DNA of 64,000 nucleotides, from positions 1-64,000 of the forward strand of contig JANWIJ010000010.1 of the NCBI GenBank assembly GCA_025449935.1. Direction: 5' to 3'. The position numbers were made by a program, and so were the translations under genes. The stretch comes from Chitinophagaceae bacterium (lineage in GTDB: Bacteria; Bacteroidota; Bacteroidia; Chitinophagales; Chitinophagaceae). This document shows, one piece after another, positions 25,634 through 34,816 of this stretch. The notes below the pieces were generated by a model. That model worked only from the letters and a program-made list of their open reading frames with translations, did not search any database and had not been told where the DNA came from. Each line of letters opens with the position of its first letter. The first letter of the stretch is position 1.

Positions 25634-26233
25634 ATGATCCCGGATATTTTTCAACATCAGCCTGTACTGGAAGACGAAAGAGTATACCTGCGCACCCTGC
25701 AGGAAAGCGATTTTGAAAACCTGTTATCTTTCTCCTTAACGGAGCCCGAGATCTGGAAGTACGGGTTAGTAACGGCTGCCGGTGAAGAAAATCTTAAAAC
25801 TTATTTAGCGAACGCGGTAAAGAACAGGGAGGATAAAAAAGAATATCCTTTTATTGTTTTTGATAAAAAAACCGGCCACTATGCAGGCAGTACGAGATTT
25901 TATGATATTCAGCAACCGTATTTAACCGCACAACTGGGGTATACCTGGTATGGAAAAAATTTCCAGCGTACCGGGTTGAACCGACATTGCAAGTTATTGC
26001 TGCTGGGTTTCGCGTTTGAGGAATGGGGACTTGAACGGGTGGAGTTCCGGGCCGACGCAAATAATGCCCGGAGTATTGAAGCTATGAAAGCTATCGGGTG
26101 TACTGAGGAGGGCATACTTCGAAACCACACGCCCACGGCCGCCGGTACCCGCAGAAATAGTATTGTACTGAGCATTTTGAAAGCGGAGTGGTTTGGCGGT
26201 GTGAAAGATAACCTGCTTGAAAAAACGCAATAA
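25634..26233 (+). CDS. GNAT family N-acetyltransferase, RimJ/RimL type
   Basis: 199 residues beginning at ATG 25634 (MIPDIFQHQPVLEDERVYLRTLQESD), the RimJ/RimL opening. Acetyl-CoA binding is expected around LGYTWYGKNFQRTGLNRHCKLLLLGFAFEEWGLERVEF, and ANNARSIEAMKAIGCTEEGILR is the conserved motif B. These enzymes acetylate protein N-termini or small amines; the substrate is unknown. It begins 35 bases after murA and may be co-transcribed with it. Confidence 0.87.
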   Translation: MIPDIFQHQPVLEDERVYLRTLQESDFENLLSFSLTEPEIWKYGLVTAAGEENLKTYLANAVKNREDKKEYPFIVFDKKTGHYAGSTRFYDIQQPYLTAQLGYTWYGKNFQRTGLNRHCKLLLLGFAFEEWGLERVEFRADANNARSIEAMKAIGCTEEGILRNHTPTAAGTRRNSIVLSILKAEWFGGVKDNLLEKTQ

Positions 26234-26368
26234 CTTAATTCAGCTGCACGCTGAAAGCTTTGCTCCTATTGATTTTCAAAAAATTAAACAGTAACTTTAA
26301 CAAGCGCGAAAAAGAGTGATTGCCACCACATCCCAGGCCCTAACCTCCCGGGCATTAAAACAACCATC

Positions 26369-27208
26369 GTGGGAAAAGCAACAAAAAGGAAGAAAATTAA
26401 ATTTATCCTGATCAAGCTGCTTAGCGTTATGATAGTGGTTTGCGGCTGGTACCTCATTGACAGGTTCTCCCTTTCAAAAGTATTCCCGTATTACCCGGTA
26501 ACTGCTGATAAAGACTCTACACTCACGATTGGCATTATCGGGGACAGCTGGGTGGAAGGAGAAAAACTGGACTCGATTATTCATCGTTTTTTATTGGCGG
26601 CGAATTTTAATAATAAAACAATCTCTTCCGGGCAGCGGGAGGCGAAAAGCAAATCAGTATACCAAAACTTGTTCAAGGGCAACCATGACCCCTACTCATC
26701 AAAATTTATCATTGAAACACGACCTGATTGCTGCATTGTGATTGCTGGCGTAAATGATGCTTCCGGGCAGATGGGAGCTAATTTTTACTCTTATCATATA
26801 AAACAAATCATAAAGACCCTCTTGCATTACGGGATTAAACCGTTGATAGTTTCGTTACCAGAGTTTGGCATTGAAGAAACCCCGGCCAATATGAATGGCC
26901 TTGTAGAGTTTTTCTGGAAACTCAGGAATAAAACTTTTGCAAATTTTAATAACCATGGAGAAATTGACAATATTAAAACCTACCGGAAAGACCTCCTCAA
27001 CGAATTAGTGTCTGAGAGTCTGAAAGACAGCGTCGTTATTGTGGACTTTGACAGTGTTTGTATCGACTATGCCGGCTGCCCCCAATTGTATGCCGACCGC
27101 GGACATTTGTCAAAATATGGAAAAGAAAAACTTTGCCAGGTAATTACAGCCGCACTGGTTAATACTATTACAGCCCAGAAACAAAGTGCAGTCATAAGTT
27201 TGCAATAA
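26369..27208 (+). CDS. membrane-anchored SGNH/GDSL hydrolase
   Basis: 279 residues. A basic N-terminus (KATKRKKIKF) and a hydrophobic segment at about 11-32 anchor it in the inner membrane, leaving the domain in the periplasm. SGNH blocks are present: nucleophile Ser in GIIGDSWVEG, block III in VIAGVNDASG (the GxND), and the Asp-His pair in YADRGHLSKYG. Such proteins often O-acetylate or deacetylate glycans. The start codon is GTG; an internal ATG in the membrane segment would destroy the anchor. No partner acyltransferase is adjacent. Confidence 0.82.
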   Translation: MGKATKRKKIKFILIKLLSVMIVVCGWYLIDRFSLSKVFPYYPVTADKDSTLTIGIIGDSWVEGEKLDSIIHRFLLAANFNNKTISSGQREAKSKSVYQNLFKGNHDPYSSKFIIETRPDCCIVIAGVNDASGQMGANFYSYHIKQIIKTLLHYGIKPLIVSLPEFGIEETPANMNGLVEFFWKLRNKTFANFNNHGEIDNIKTYRKDLLNELVSESLKDSVVIVDFDSVCIDYAGCPQLYADRGHLSKYGKEKLCQVITAALVNTITAQKQSAVISLQ

Positions 27209-27346
27209 CTGACCCGGCAGGGACCGGGCTTTTCCTCCCCGAAAAGGGGGATAGCTGCCGGGCCGGGATCAATAAGATTTAGGGTAAACATTTTTGACCC
27301 GGAAAAAATAAAAGGAGCTTCCCGCCGTTTTTGTTCTACACAACTG

Positions 27347-27976
27347 ATGAAACTACTCCTCCTGATTGCTTTACTGTCGCCGGCACTTTTTTCAAACGCC
27401 CAAACCGGGGTATTTACAGATGCCCGGGACAATGAGCAGTACAAAACAATTGTCATTGCCGGTAATAGATGGTTCAGGGAAAATCTCCGGTTTCAAACGA
27501 GCAAATCTTTTTGCCCGAATTTCAATAAGAATGCAGCTGACTGCAACATGGGAAACTATTATTCCAACAGCGAACTCAATTTCATTTGTCCCGACGGATG
27601 GCATGTAGCCACGACCACCGAATGGGAAAGTTTTATCAGCATCCTGCTTAAATCAAATAATATCAACGCGGGTCTTATCAAATACGACACTTCTTCTTTT
27701 GTGAAGAATCATTTTAGCATCAGTTTGCCAGGCACAGACCTGTTCAGGGATACCCTGCTTCAGCTTGTTCCAACCGGCTGGATAGAAGGTGACAAAATGA
27801 AAAATAATGGAGGACTCACATTATGGGCTGTTGACCTGCCGTCCCGTGATGAAAAATATCATTTTCACATTGTTAAGGATGGCCTTATCAAACACTCACA
27901 TGAACATCATATTCTCGACAAGGCTAAAAAAATCCGCAAATTTCCTGTGCGATGCGTTTGTGACACCGCCAAATAA
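27347..27976 (+). CDS. secreted FISUMP-domain protein
   Basis: 209 residues with a signal peptide (MKLLLLIALLSPALFSNAQ) followed by one copy of the Fibrobacter succinogenes major paralogous domain: RDNEQYKTIVIAGNRWFRENLRF, YYSNSELNFICPDGWHVATTTEWESF, and a C-terminal VRCVCD. Four Cys in the domain probably form disulphides. The domain is of unknown function and occurs in surface proteins of Bacteroidota and Fibrobacteres. There is no T9SS sorting sequence. The 138-base gap upstream contains GC-rich partial hairpins but no clear promoter. Confidence 0.82.
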   Translation: MKLLLLIALLSPALFSNAQTGVFTDARDNEQYKTIVIAGNRWFRENLRFQTSKSFCPNFNKNAADCNMGNYYSNSELNFICPDGWHVATTTEWESFISILLKSNNINAGLIKYDTSSFVKNHFSISLPGTDLFRDTLLQLVPTGWIEGDKMKNNGGLTLWAVDLPSRDEKYHFHIVKDGLIKHSHEHHILDKAKKIRKFPVRCVCDTAK

Positions 27977-27995
27977 CCCGTAAACCGCGCAGGTG

Positions 27996-28023
27996 TTTGG
28001 CACTTGATTAATCTTTACATTTG
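27996..28023 (+). promoter_or_regulatory. promoter for gmk
   Basis: TTTG at 27996-27999 and TACATTTG at 28016-28023 are separated by 16 bases; the second is an exact -7 match. The gmk ATG follows 15 bases later. Confidence 0.55.
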
Positions 28024-28037
28024 CGCTCTTTGTTTCT

Positions 28038-28616
28038 ATGGCGCAGTCAAAAAACAAAATCATCATTATTGCGGCCCCTTCCGGCTCCGGTAAGACTTCG
28101 GTGGTACGTCACCTGTTGAAAACCATGCCCGGTGAGCTGGCTTTTTCCATTTCAGCCACTACCCGCCGCCCCCGCAACCACGAGAAAGACAGGGTGGACT
28201 ACTATTTCATCACGATCGAAGAGTTCCGTAACCGAATAACGGCAAATGAATTCGTGGAATGGGAAATGGTTTATGAAGGCAAATATTATGGTACATTGAA
28301 ATCAGAAATGGACCGTATCTGGAAAAACCATAGAGCTCCCCTGCTGGATGTGGATGTCCAGGGCGGTATTCATGTTCAGCAACAATTTCCTGATACTTCT
28401 TTATCCCTTTTTATTGAACCTCCTTCTATTGAAGAACTGGAGCGGCGCCTGAGAGCGCGGGCCACGGAAACCCCGGAATCCTTAATAGCCAGGATCAGCA
28501 AAGCCTCTTACGAACTTTCGTTCAAAAACCAGTTTGACAGGATCATTATTAATGACAACCTGGATAGGGCCTGCCAGGAAGCGGAAGATATCGTACGTAA
28601 ATTCCTCATTCCGTGA
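28038..28616 (+). CDS. gmk: guanylate kinase
   Basis: Converts GMP to GDP with ATP, feeding GTP and dGTP synthesis. 192 residues: P-loop APSGSGKTS at about 12-20, SATTRRPRNHEKDRVDYYFI with GMP-contacting Arg and Tyr residues, the EWEMVYEGKYYGT segment, and the lid RLRARATETPESL. Length and all motifs are normal. It is preceded by an exact promoter element and followed 74 bases later by a CorC-like gene. Confidence 0.96.
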   Translation: MAQSKNKIIIIAAPSGSGKTSVVRHLLKTMPGELAFSISATTRRPRNHEKDRVDYYFITIEEFRNRITANEFVEWEMVYEGKYYGTLKSEMDRIWKNHRAPLLDVDVQGGIHVQQQFPDTSLSLFIEPPSIEELERRLRARATETPESLIARISKASYELSFKNQFDRIIINDNLDRACQEAEDIVRKFLIP

Positions 28617-28690
28617 ATGTTTCCGGGTTTGTTTCTCCTGTTCCCGGGTTGCAGCTAGCTTAGTCACCACACCTTCTATATCTTTACGCC

Positions 28691-29941
28691 ATGATAGAGT
28701 GGAAATCGATAGTGTTCTTTATTCTTACCCTGTTGCTTATGGGATTTTTTGCCGGGATTGAAATGGCTTTTTACAGTGCTAACCGCTTAAGCATCGAGAT
28801 AAAAAAGAAAAAAGGCGGAGCCACTTCAGAGATCCTGTCCAGCTTTATTGATGCGCCGGCCAGGTTCCTCGGAACTACCATGATCGGGTATTCAATTTTC
28901 CTCGTGTTTCTCAGCCTGCAGTTCAGCGTAGTAATGCGGCCCGTCTGGAACTACCTGGATATTGGTTCAGGGCTCATTCACTTGCTGGTCGAAATTACCC
29001 TGACCACCTTTATTGTACTCGTATTTGCCGAGTTTATCCCCCGTGCCTGGTTCCGCGCCAGGAGCAATGCGTTGCTGAGTCAGCTGGCACATGTTACCAA
29101 TTTCTTTTACCAGATGTTTTATCCCATAGCATCTGGCCTGATTGATTTTGCTGAATGGTTATTGAAATATGTATTCAACATCAGGTTGGATAAAAACAAG
29201 GAAGCTTTTAACCGCAGTGACCTGAAAAATCTTTTCCAGCAGCAAAGCGACAGTGAAAAGCAGGACCGCAATACCCAGCTAATGGAGAATGCCCAGGAGC
29301 TGCCGAAAGTAAAGATCAGGCAATGCCTGGTCCCCCGGAAGGAAATAGTGGGTATTGACAGTAATGCCAGCATGGATGAGCTAAAAAAGAAATTCATGGA
29401 AACCAAGCTCAGTAAGCTGGTTGTATTTGAAAATAATATCGATCATATTACCGGCTATGTGCACCAGCTTGACCTGTTTAAAGGACCGCAAACTATCCAG
29501 TCAGTTCTGCTGCCCATTCCCGCAGTGCCTGAAAGCATGAGCGCCTCTGACCTGATTACGAAATTCAGCCGGGAAAGAAAAAGTATTGCCTGGGTAGTAG
29601 ATGAGTTTGGAGGCACGGCCGGCATCATTACCATGGAAGATGTCCTGGAAGAGTTGTTCGGTGAAATAAAAGATGAATACGACATTGAAGAGTTCGTGGA
29701 AAAGCAATTAGCAGAAAACGAATACATTTTCTCCGGGCGGCTGGAACTGGATTACCTGGAAGAAAAATATGGTTTTGATTTTGGGGAGGATGAATCGGAA
29801 ACCCTTTCGGGATATATTATCAACTATCATGAAACCATACCCCGGCAGAAGGAAAGGATCATCATTGATGATTATGAATTTGACATTATGCATGTAGGCG
29901 ATACGCGGATTGAAATGGTGAAAATGAAAAAACTGAAATAA
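28691..29941 (+). CDS. HlyC/CorC (CNNM) family transporter, possibly GldE-like
   Basis: 416 residues. The N-terminal DUF21/CNNM membrane domain (about 1-165, four hydrophobic segments) is followed by a CBS pair (about 195-330: PRKEIVGIDSNASMDELKKKFMETKLSKLVVFEN and PAVPESMSASDLITKFSRERKSIAWVVDEFGGTAGIITMEDVLEELFGEI) and the small CorC_HlyC domain (about 345-416). Relatives export Mg or Co ions. GldE of gliding Bacteroidota has the same architecture, and the CBS signature DEFGGTAGIIT is shared, but no gldD is adjacent, so I do not use the symbol. Confidence 0.87.
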   Translation: MIEWKSIVFFILTLLLMGFFAGIEMAFYSANRLSIEIKKKKGGATSEILSSFIDAPARFLGTTMIGYSIFLVFLSLQFSVVMRPVWNYLDIGSGLIHLLVEITLTTFIVLVFAEFIPRAWFRARSNALLSQLAHVTNFFYQMFYPIASGLIDFAEWLLKYVFNIRLDKNKEAFNRSDLKNLFQQQSDSEKQDRNTQLMENAQELPKVKIRQCLVPRKEIVGIDSNASMDELKKKFMETKLSKLVVFENNIDHITGYVHQLDLFKGPQTIQSVLLPIPAVPESMSASDLITKFSRERKSIAWVVDEFGGTAGIITMEDVLEELFGEIKDEYDIEEFVEKQLAENEYIFSGRLELDYLEEKYGFDFGEDESETLSGYIINYHETIPRQKERIIIDDYEFDIMHVGDTRIEMVKMKKLK

Positions 29942-30018
29942 ATATGGTCCGGTGCCTGCCGGGTTGAACAAGGGAGGCGGCGCGCTTCTTTCCTCATTCA
30001 CTATTCCCCCTCAGCACT

Positions 30019-30026
30019 TATCTTTG
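30019..30026 (+). promoter_or_regulatory. promoter -7 element for tatC
   Basis: TATCTTTG is an exact TAnnTTTG match 24 bases before the tatC start; no matching -33 TTTG. Confidence 0.45.
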
Positions 30027-30049
30027 CTCACTTGAATTTTTACCGGTAA

Positions 30050-30904
30050 ATGGCCTTACTCGATTTTTTTAATAAGCGGAATAAAGACCCGAAAGCCGAG
30101 ATGGCTTTCATTGACCACCTGGAAGATCTGCGCTGGCATATCATCCGCTCCGTGGTAGCCGTTGTTGTTGGCGCTATTATCATTTTTATTTATTCAGATT
30201 TTGTAGTGGACGAGATCCTTTTTGCTCCCACCCGAAATGATTTTGTTTCTGCCCGCTGGCTATGCAGCCTTGGACAAAGCATTGGCATCGGGGATACGCT
30301 TTGTTTTAAGCAGGTAGATGCCAAATTCCTGGAGACAAGAATGACCGGCCAGTTCATTGCTTCTTTTACCCTGGCCTTTATTGGTGGCTTTATCATTGCC
30401 TTCCCTTACATATTCTGGGAATTCTGGCGTTTTGTAAAGCCGGCCTTGTCTTCAAAAGAATTAAAAAAGACACGGGGTGTCATTTTCTGGGTATCGCTGT
30501 TGTTTTTTAGCGGCGTGCTCTTTGGCTATTACATTCTCACTCCCTTCATGGTCAACTTTTATTTTAATTACAAATTGAGTGACCAGATCCAGATAATGCC
30601 TTCTTTTTCAGATTATCTCGAAAACCTGATTTATACTACCGCCGGGATTGGCATCCTTTTCCAGATGCCGCTGCTGGTTATGATCCTGGCAAGAATTGGA
30701 ATTGTGACGGGGAAATTTTTACGAAAATACCGCCGTCATGCAATTGTGATTATATTGATTGCAGCCGCTATAATTACCCCCTCTACGGACCCGTTTAGCC
30801 TGACAATTGTCACCATTCCTCTTTACCTGTTGTTTGAAGCCAGCATTATCATAGCGTCCCGCATCAACCGCAGGCAGGAAAAAGAAATGAATGAATGGAG
30901 CTAA
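30050..30904 (+). CDS. tatC: twin-arginine translocase subunit TatC
   Basis: Receptor subunit of the Tat pathway that exports folded proteins. 284 residues with six membrane segments; the cytosolic opening AEMAFIDHLEDLRWHIIRS is the family signature with its conserved Glu and Arg that bind the twin-arginine signal, and FPYIFWEFWRFVKPAL follows the second helix. The first periplasmic loop has an insertion with two Cys (about 70-90) common in Bacteroidota. tatA/tatB are not in the window. Confidence 0.94.
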   Translation: MALLDFFNKRNKDPKAEMAFIDHLEDLRWHIIRSVVAVVVGAIIIFIYSDFVVDEILFAPTRNDFVSARWLCSLGQSIGIGDTLCFKQVDAKFLETRMTGQFIASFTLAFIGGFIIAFPYIFWEFWRFVKPALSSKELKKTRGVIFWVSLLFFSGVLFGYYILTPFMVNFYFNYKLSDQIQIMPSFSDYLENLIYTTAGIGILFQMPLLVMILARIGIVTGKFLRKYRRHAIVIILIAAAIITPSTDPFSLTIVTIPLYLLFEASIIIASRINRRQEKEMNEWS

Positions 30905-30985
30905 ACAGTTCTGCTTTCCGATTTGATAGTTCTGTAACTTTACCCGGTTATCCCGTATTTTGAATTTTCATTCAAAATCTATTTT

Positions 30986-31441
30986 ATGCATTCACCATTT
31001 GATCTTCATAAACCAGTAGCTATCGGCAGTGATCATGCCGGGTATGAATACAAAGAAGACCTGATCTCTTTTTTAGAAGGGAAAGGAATCGCATTCAAAG
31101 ACTTTGGCACCCACAACCGGGATTCGGTCGATTATCCCGACTTTGCTCACCCCGTTGCCTCCGCTGTAGAAAATGGGGAAGCGGCATTTGGAATTTTATT
31201 ATGTGGCAGCGCTAACGGTGTAGCTATCACGGCTAATAAACACCAGGGCATCCGTGCAGCCATTTGCTGGGGTGAAGAACTGGCACAACTGGCCCGCGAA
31301 CACAATAATGCCAATATTATTTGCATACCCGCCCGCTTTGTAAGAGAAGGTGACGCAGAAAAAATGGTGGCGCTTTTTATGACCACGGACTTTGAGGGGG
31401 GTCGGCATAGCCGCCGGGTTGAAAAGATCGCCTGTGCGTAA
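30986..31441 (+). CDS. rpiB: ribose-5-phosphate isomerase B
   Basis: Interconverts ribose 5-phosphate and ribulose 5-phosphate. 151 residues: IGSDHAGYEYK near the N-terminus, the catalytic Cys in LLCGSANGVAITANKHQGIRAA, and the HNNANIICIPARFV segment. The loop reads CGSANG where many RpiB/LacA proteins have CGTGIG, but the Cys and following Gly are kept. An imperfect promoter (TAACTTTA) lies about 55 bases upstream. It is followed by an M28 peptidase. Confidence 0.93.
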   Translation: MHSPFDLHKPVAIGSDHAGYEYKEDLISFLEGKGIAFKDFGTHNRDSVDYPDFAHPVASAVENGEAAFGILLCGSANGVAITANKHQGIRAAICWGEELAQLAREHNNANIICIPARFVREGDAEKMVALFMTTDFEGGRHSRRVEKIACA

Positions 31442-31524
31442 CCAACCGGTCATCCAATTTCTTAACCCCTTTCTCACCGGAGGGGTTATTTTTATCCCAT
31501 ACACTTAATTCCAACAAAACAATT

Positions 31525-33069
31525 ATGACCCGGAAATTCATTGTCATCTTACTTTTAGGTAGTCCATTCGCTTTATTCGCACAGAAGAAAGATAAACATG
31601 CAACAAAAGCGGCCGCGACTATTACTGCCGCCGACATGAAAAAACATCTTTATGTAATTGCCAGCAAAGAAATGGGCGGTCGCGACACACCCTCACCAGG
31701 CCTGGAAAAAGCGGCAAATTATATTGAAGAACATTTTAAGTCCCTGGGCCTTTTGCCGGGTAATAAAGAAAGTTACCGGCAGTACTATCCTTTATACAAG
31801 GATTCTATGCTGGGCGCCATAATAAAAGTAAACGGGATAAATCTTGAGCTTAATAAAGATTTTCAACCCCAAACCAGCAACTATGCCGCTGAAATGCGTT
31901 TTTCAGAAGTGGTATTTGCCGGGTACGGTATCAGCGATGGTGAAAAAAGAGATGACTATAAAGACCTGAATATTGCCGGCAAACTGGTCATGGTATTAGA
32001 TGGCACCCCGGCAGACTATAAACCTTCGCAAACCGGTTTCAGGTCTCCCGCCAGTGCGTTTGGCAAAATGAACACAGCCGCCAGCAAGGGAGCCGCTGCA
32101 TTATTGATCATATATAATAATTATCCCCGCAAATCCATTAACACAACAGGAAACTGGGGGATGAACAGTTATAAAGTTTCACAAACACCGTTTACGTTTA
32201 CGATCTCGCAGGAAGTTGCTTCAAAAATCATGGGAGAAGATGGAAATGCATTACCCGAGAAAATAAAAGCTGGTCAGCTGCCCGTTAAGAGCTATGCTGC
32301 GGAGATTGACCTGGCTTATTCCAAAACAACCAAAACCACGGCCGTGTCGAATGTACTGGGGTTAATAGAGGGATCAGACCTCAAGGACGAATATGTGGTA
32401 ATAACCGCTCATTACGATCATATTGGTAAACGGAATGACACTATTATCAATTATGGTGCAGACGATGACGGGAGCGGGACTACCGGAATCCTGGAACTGG
32501 CAGAAGCATTCATGCAGGCAAAAAAAGCAGGTAAGGGGACCCGCAGGAGTGTCCTGTTCATGACCGTCAGTGGTGAAGAAAAAGGCTTATGGGGAAGTGG
32601 CTATTATTCCAATCACCCCGTTTATCCCCTGGAGAAAACAACAGTGGATTTAAATATTGACATGATTGGCCGCACGGGTTCCGAGTATTTAAAAGACAAA
32701 GACTCTACCAATTATATCTACATCATCGGTGATGACAAGCTGAGTTCTGACCTGGCTGTTATTACCGACCAGGTCAATAACACCTATTCTAAATTGAAAT
32801 TGGACCGCAAATACAATGACCCCAATGATCCTAACCGTTTTTATTTCCGGAGCGATCACTACAATTTTGCCGAGAAAGGTGTACCAATCATTTTTTACTT
32901 CAACGGAACACATGCGGATTATCACCGTCCAACAGATACCCCGGATAAAATAAACTACCCGATGATGGCCAAAAGGGCCCAGCTGGTATTTTACACAGCC
33001 TGGGAAATGGCCAACCGGGATAACATGCTAAAACGGGATCTAAAACTGGAAAAACCAAAAGGTTTTTGA
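31525..33069 (+). CDS. secreted M28 family peptidase
   Basis: Co-catalytic zinc aminopeptidase of 514 residues with a signal peptide (ends near FALFAQ, about residue 19). The PA-like insert (KLVMVLDGTPADY and surroundings) lies at about 130-260. Zinc ligands and catalytic acids are all visible: His-Asp in TAHYDHIG, Asp in GADDDGSGTTG, the Glu pair in VSGEEKGLWGS, Asp in LNIDMIGR, and the final His in RSDHYNF. It should act in the periplasm or outside the cell on peptides. Its 3' end faces a long inverted repeat shared with a convergent gene. Confidence 0.92.
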   Translation: MTRKFIVILLLGSPFALFAQKKDKHATKAAATITAADMKKHLYVIASKEMGGRDTPSPGLEKAANYIEEHFKSLGLLPGNKESYRQYYPLYKDSMLGAIIKVNGINLELNKDFQPQTSNYAAEMRFSEVVFAGYGISDGEKRDDYKDLNIAGKLVMVLDGTPADYKPSQTGFRSPASAFGKMNTAASKGAAALLIIYNNYPRKSINTTGNWGMNSYKVSQTPFTFTISQEVASKIMGEDGNALPEKIKAGQLPVKSYAAEIDLAYSKTTKTTAVSNVLGLIEGSDLKDEYVVITAHYDHIGKRNDTIINYGADDDGSGTTGILELAEAFMQAKKAGKGTRRSVLFMTVSGEEKGLWGSGYYSNHPVYPLEKTTVDLNIDMIGRTGSEYLKDKDSTNYIYIIGDDKLSSDLAVITDQVNNTYSKLKLDRKYNDPNDPNRFYFRSDHYNFAEKGVPIIFYFNGTHADYHRPTDTPDKINYPMMAKRAQLVFYTAWEMANRDNMLKRDLKLEKPKGF

Positions 33070-33092
33070 CAAATACCTTTGAATATATTCTG

Positions 33093-33126
33093 ACTGCAAA
33101 GCGACCCGGGAAAGTCGCTTTGCAGT
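33093..33126. terminator. bidirectional hairpin between convergent genes
   Basis: A perfect 12-base-pair stem, CTGCAAAGCGAC with GTCGCTTTGCAG, encloses an 8-base loop (CCGGGAAA). It lies between two convergent stop codons, with only weak T-runs outside. Confidence 0.75.
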
Positions 33127-33136
33127 TAATAACTTC

Positions 33137-34111
33137 CTACCATCCCAGCACCCAGGCAAAGATCAGGGGAGCTACAATAGTCGCATCACTTTCTACAATA
33201 AACTTGGGCGTCTTTATATCTAATTTACCCCAGGTAATTTTTTCATTCGGCACTGCACCGGAATAGGAGCCGTAGGAAGTGGTGGAATCACTGATCTGGC
33301 AGAAATAACTCCAGAAGGGAACATCATGCCATTCGAGGTCCTGGTACATCATGGGCACCACGCAGATCGGGAAATCGCCGGCAATACCCCCGCCAACCTG
33401 GAAAAAGCCCACTCCTTTGCCCGCTGAATTATTCCTGTACCAGTCGGTCAGCCATACCATATACTCAATACCGCTTTTTACGGTGCTGGCTTTTAATTCA
33501 CCTTTTACCACATAACTGGCAAAAATGTTTCCGGTTGTACTGTCTTCCCAACCGGGTACAACGATTGGTATATTCATTTCTGCTGCCGCCACGATCCAGC
33601 TATCCTTCGGATCAATCTCGTAGTATTGTTTGAGGTCACCGCTAAGTACTGTTTTATATAAAAACTCATGCGGGAAAAAACGTTCTCCTTTTGCTTCTGC
33701 ATCTTTCCATTGTTTTACCAGGTGCTTTTGTAACCTCCTGAAAGCTTCTTCCTCCGGGATACAGGTGTCAGTTACGCGGTTATAATGATTTTCCAGTAGT
33801 TCCCACTCCTGTTCCGGTGTAAGGTCCCGGTAATTGGGAATGCGTTTGTATTTGGAATGTGCAACCAGGTTCATTACATCTTCTTCCAGGTTGGCACCTG
33901 TGCAACTGATAATGTCCACTTTTCCCTGTCTTATCATTTCGGCCAGTGAAATCCCCAGTTCCCCGGTGCTCATAGCGCCGGCAAGTGTGACCATCATTTT
34001 ACCTCCCTCGTTGAGATGGGTCTCGTAACCTTTGGCCGCATCCATCAGTGCTGCAGCATTAAAATGCCGGTAATGATGCTGAATGAATTGTGAAACGGGT
34101 CCCTTTTCCAT
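33137..34111 (-). CDS. deoxyhypusine-synthase-like enzyme
   Basis: 324 residues of the NAD-dependent deoxyhypusine synthase fold. Bacteria lack eIF5A, so the usual reaction cannot apply; bacterial relatives are thought to act in polyamine synthesis, for example homospermidine formation. Seen: SCTGANLEEDVMNL (NAD region), GGGIAGDFPI at 240-249, and NEKITWGK at 289-296, where Lys296 corresponds to the catalytic Lys of human enzyme, with Glu290 and Trp294 kept. Positions matching human His288 and Asp316 are changed (to Asp and Tyr). I used ATG at 34111; the longer frame has no family support. Confidence 0.85.
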   Translation of the reverse strand: MEKGPVSQFIQHHYRHFNAAALMDAAKGYETHLNEGGKMMVTLAGAMSTGELGISLAEMIRQGKVDIISCTGANLEEDVMNLVAHSKYKRIPNYRDLTPEQEWELLENHYNRVTDTCIPEEEAFRRLQKHLVKQWKDAEAKGERFFPHEFLYKTVLSGDLKQYYEIDPKDSWIVAAAEMNIPIVVPGWEDSTTGNIFASYVVKGELKASTVKSGIEYMVWLTDWYRNNSAGKGVGFFQVGGGIAGDFPICVVPMMYQDLEWHDVPFWSYFCQISDSTTSYGSYSGAVPNEKITWGKLDIKTPKFIVESDATIVAPLIFAWVLGW

Positions 34112-34229
34112 GTAAAAAAATTTACTGACCGCCTTCAGATCACAATACCGTGAGACAATGCGGGTAAGAGCCGCAAAAATAAAAAGTTCTGCCGTAAACG
34201 ACAGAACTTTCACTGCTATTCAAAAAAGG

Positions 34230-34670
34230 TCACTTCTTCACTTTTTCTATTTCGGTGATATTTCCCTCTGAATCAGTTCTTACCCGGTACCTTTTATTAT
34301 TTGCATCGAGCGTAAGCCGGTAACTGGTCCCTCCTGCATTGCTAATCTCGCAAACATCAATCACTTCAGAAGATTCAAACCGCTTGTCAACAGAGGTAAT
34401 CACCATTAACGGTAGTTGGTCATAGAAAAGACCCCGGATGCTGCCCTGTAATTTTCCGTCCTCACTGAAATACGCGACCGTCCGCACACCGGCAAGAATA
34501 AAAGTCGCTTTCAGGTATTCTCCCTGCTGGCTCCAGTCCAGCAACTGGGATCCTGCGAATTCTTTTTTGAATGATGCCTGTACTTCTTTGCTTACTTCGG
34601 TTTCGTCACTGGCAAATACTGTTGCTGCGGCTGTCAGCGACACCAACAATGATAAAATGATTTTTTTCAT
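34230..34670 (-). CDS. small secreted protein, PepSY-like, paralogue 1
   Basis: 146 residues with a signal peptide (MKKIILSLLVSLTAAATVFA). The mature part has the pattern KEVQASFKKEFAGSQLLDWSQQGEYLKATFILAGVRTVAYFSEDGKLQGSIRG, which resembles the periplasmic PepSY-like/BLIP-like fold of Bacteroidota: a helix with an F-K-x-x-F pair, a Trp, then strands. The next gene upstream on the same strand encodes a paralogue. Both have a TACTTTTG promoter element. No function is known; ligand or inhibitor roles are inference. Confidence 0.75.
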   Translation of the reverse strand: MKKIILSLLVSLTAAATVFASDETEVSKEVQASFKKEFAGSQLLDWSQQGEYLKATFILAGVRTVAYFSEDGKLQGSIRGLFYDQLPLMVITSVDKRFESSEVIDVCEISNAGGTSYRLTLDANNKRYRVRTDSEGNITEIEKVKK

Positions 34671-34711
34671 GGCTTAGGTTTAATAGTTAACGATCATTGA
34701 TTCGCACAAAT

Positions 34712-34719
34712 CAAAAGTA
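34712..34719 (-). promoter_or_regulatory. promoter -7 element for PepSY-like paralogue 1
   Basis: TACTTTTG on the minus strand, an exact match, 42 bases before the start; the same octamer precedes the neighbouring paralogue. Confidence 0.5.
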
Positions 34720-34816
34720 AGTGTACCCCAAAGCGAAAGCAAGTGAATTGTGATTTGCGGGAGGCAATGTTAATTACTTTAACGCTGCGAAATATCGGGT
34801 AACATGACAGAGATAC

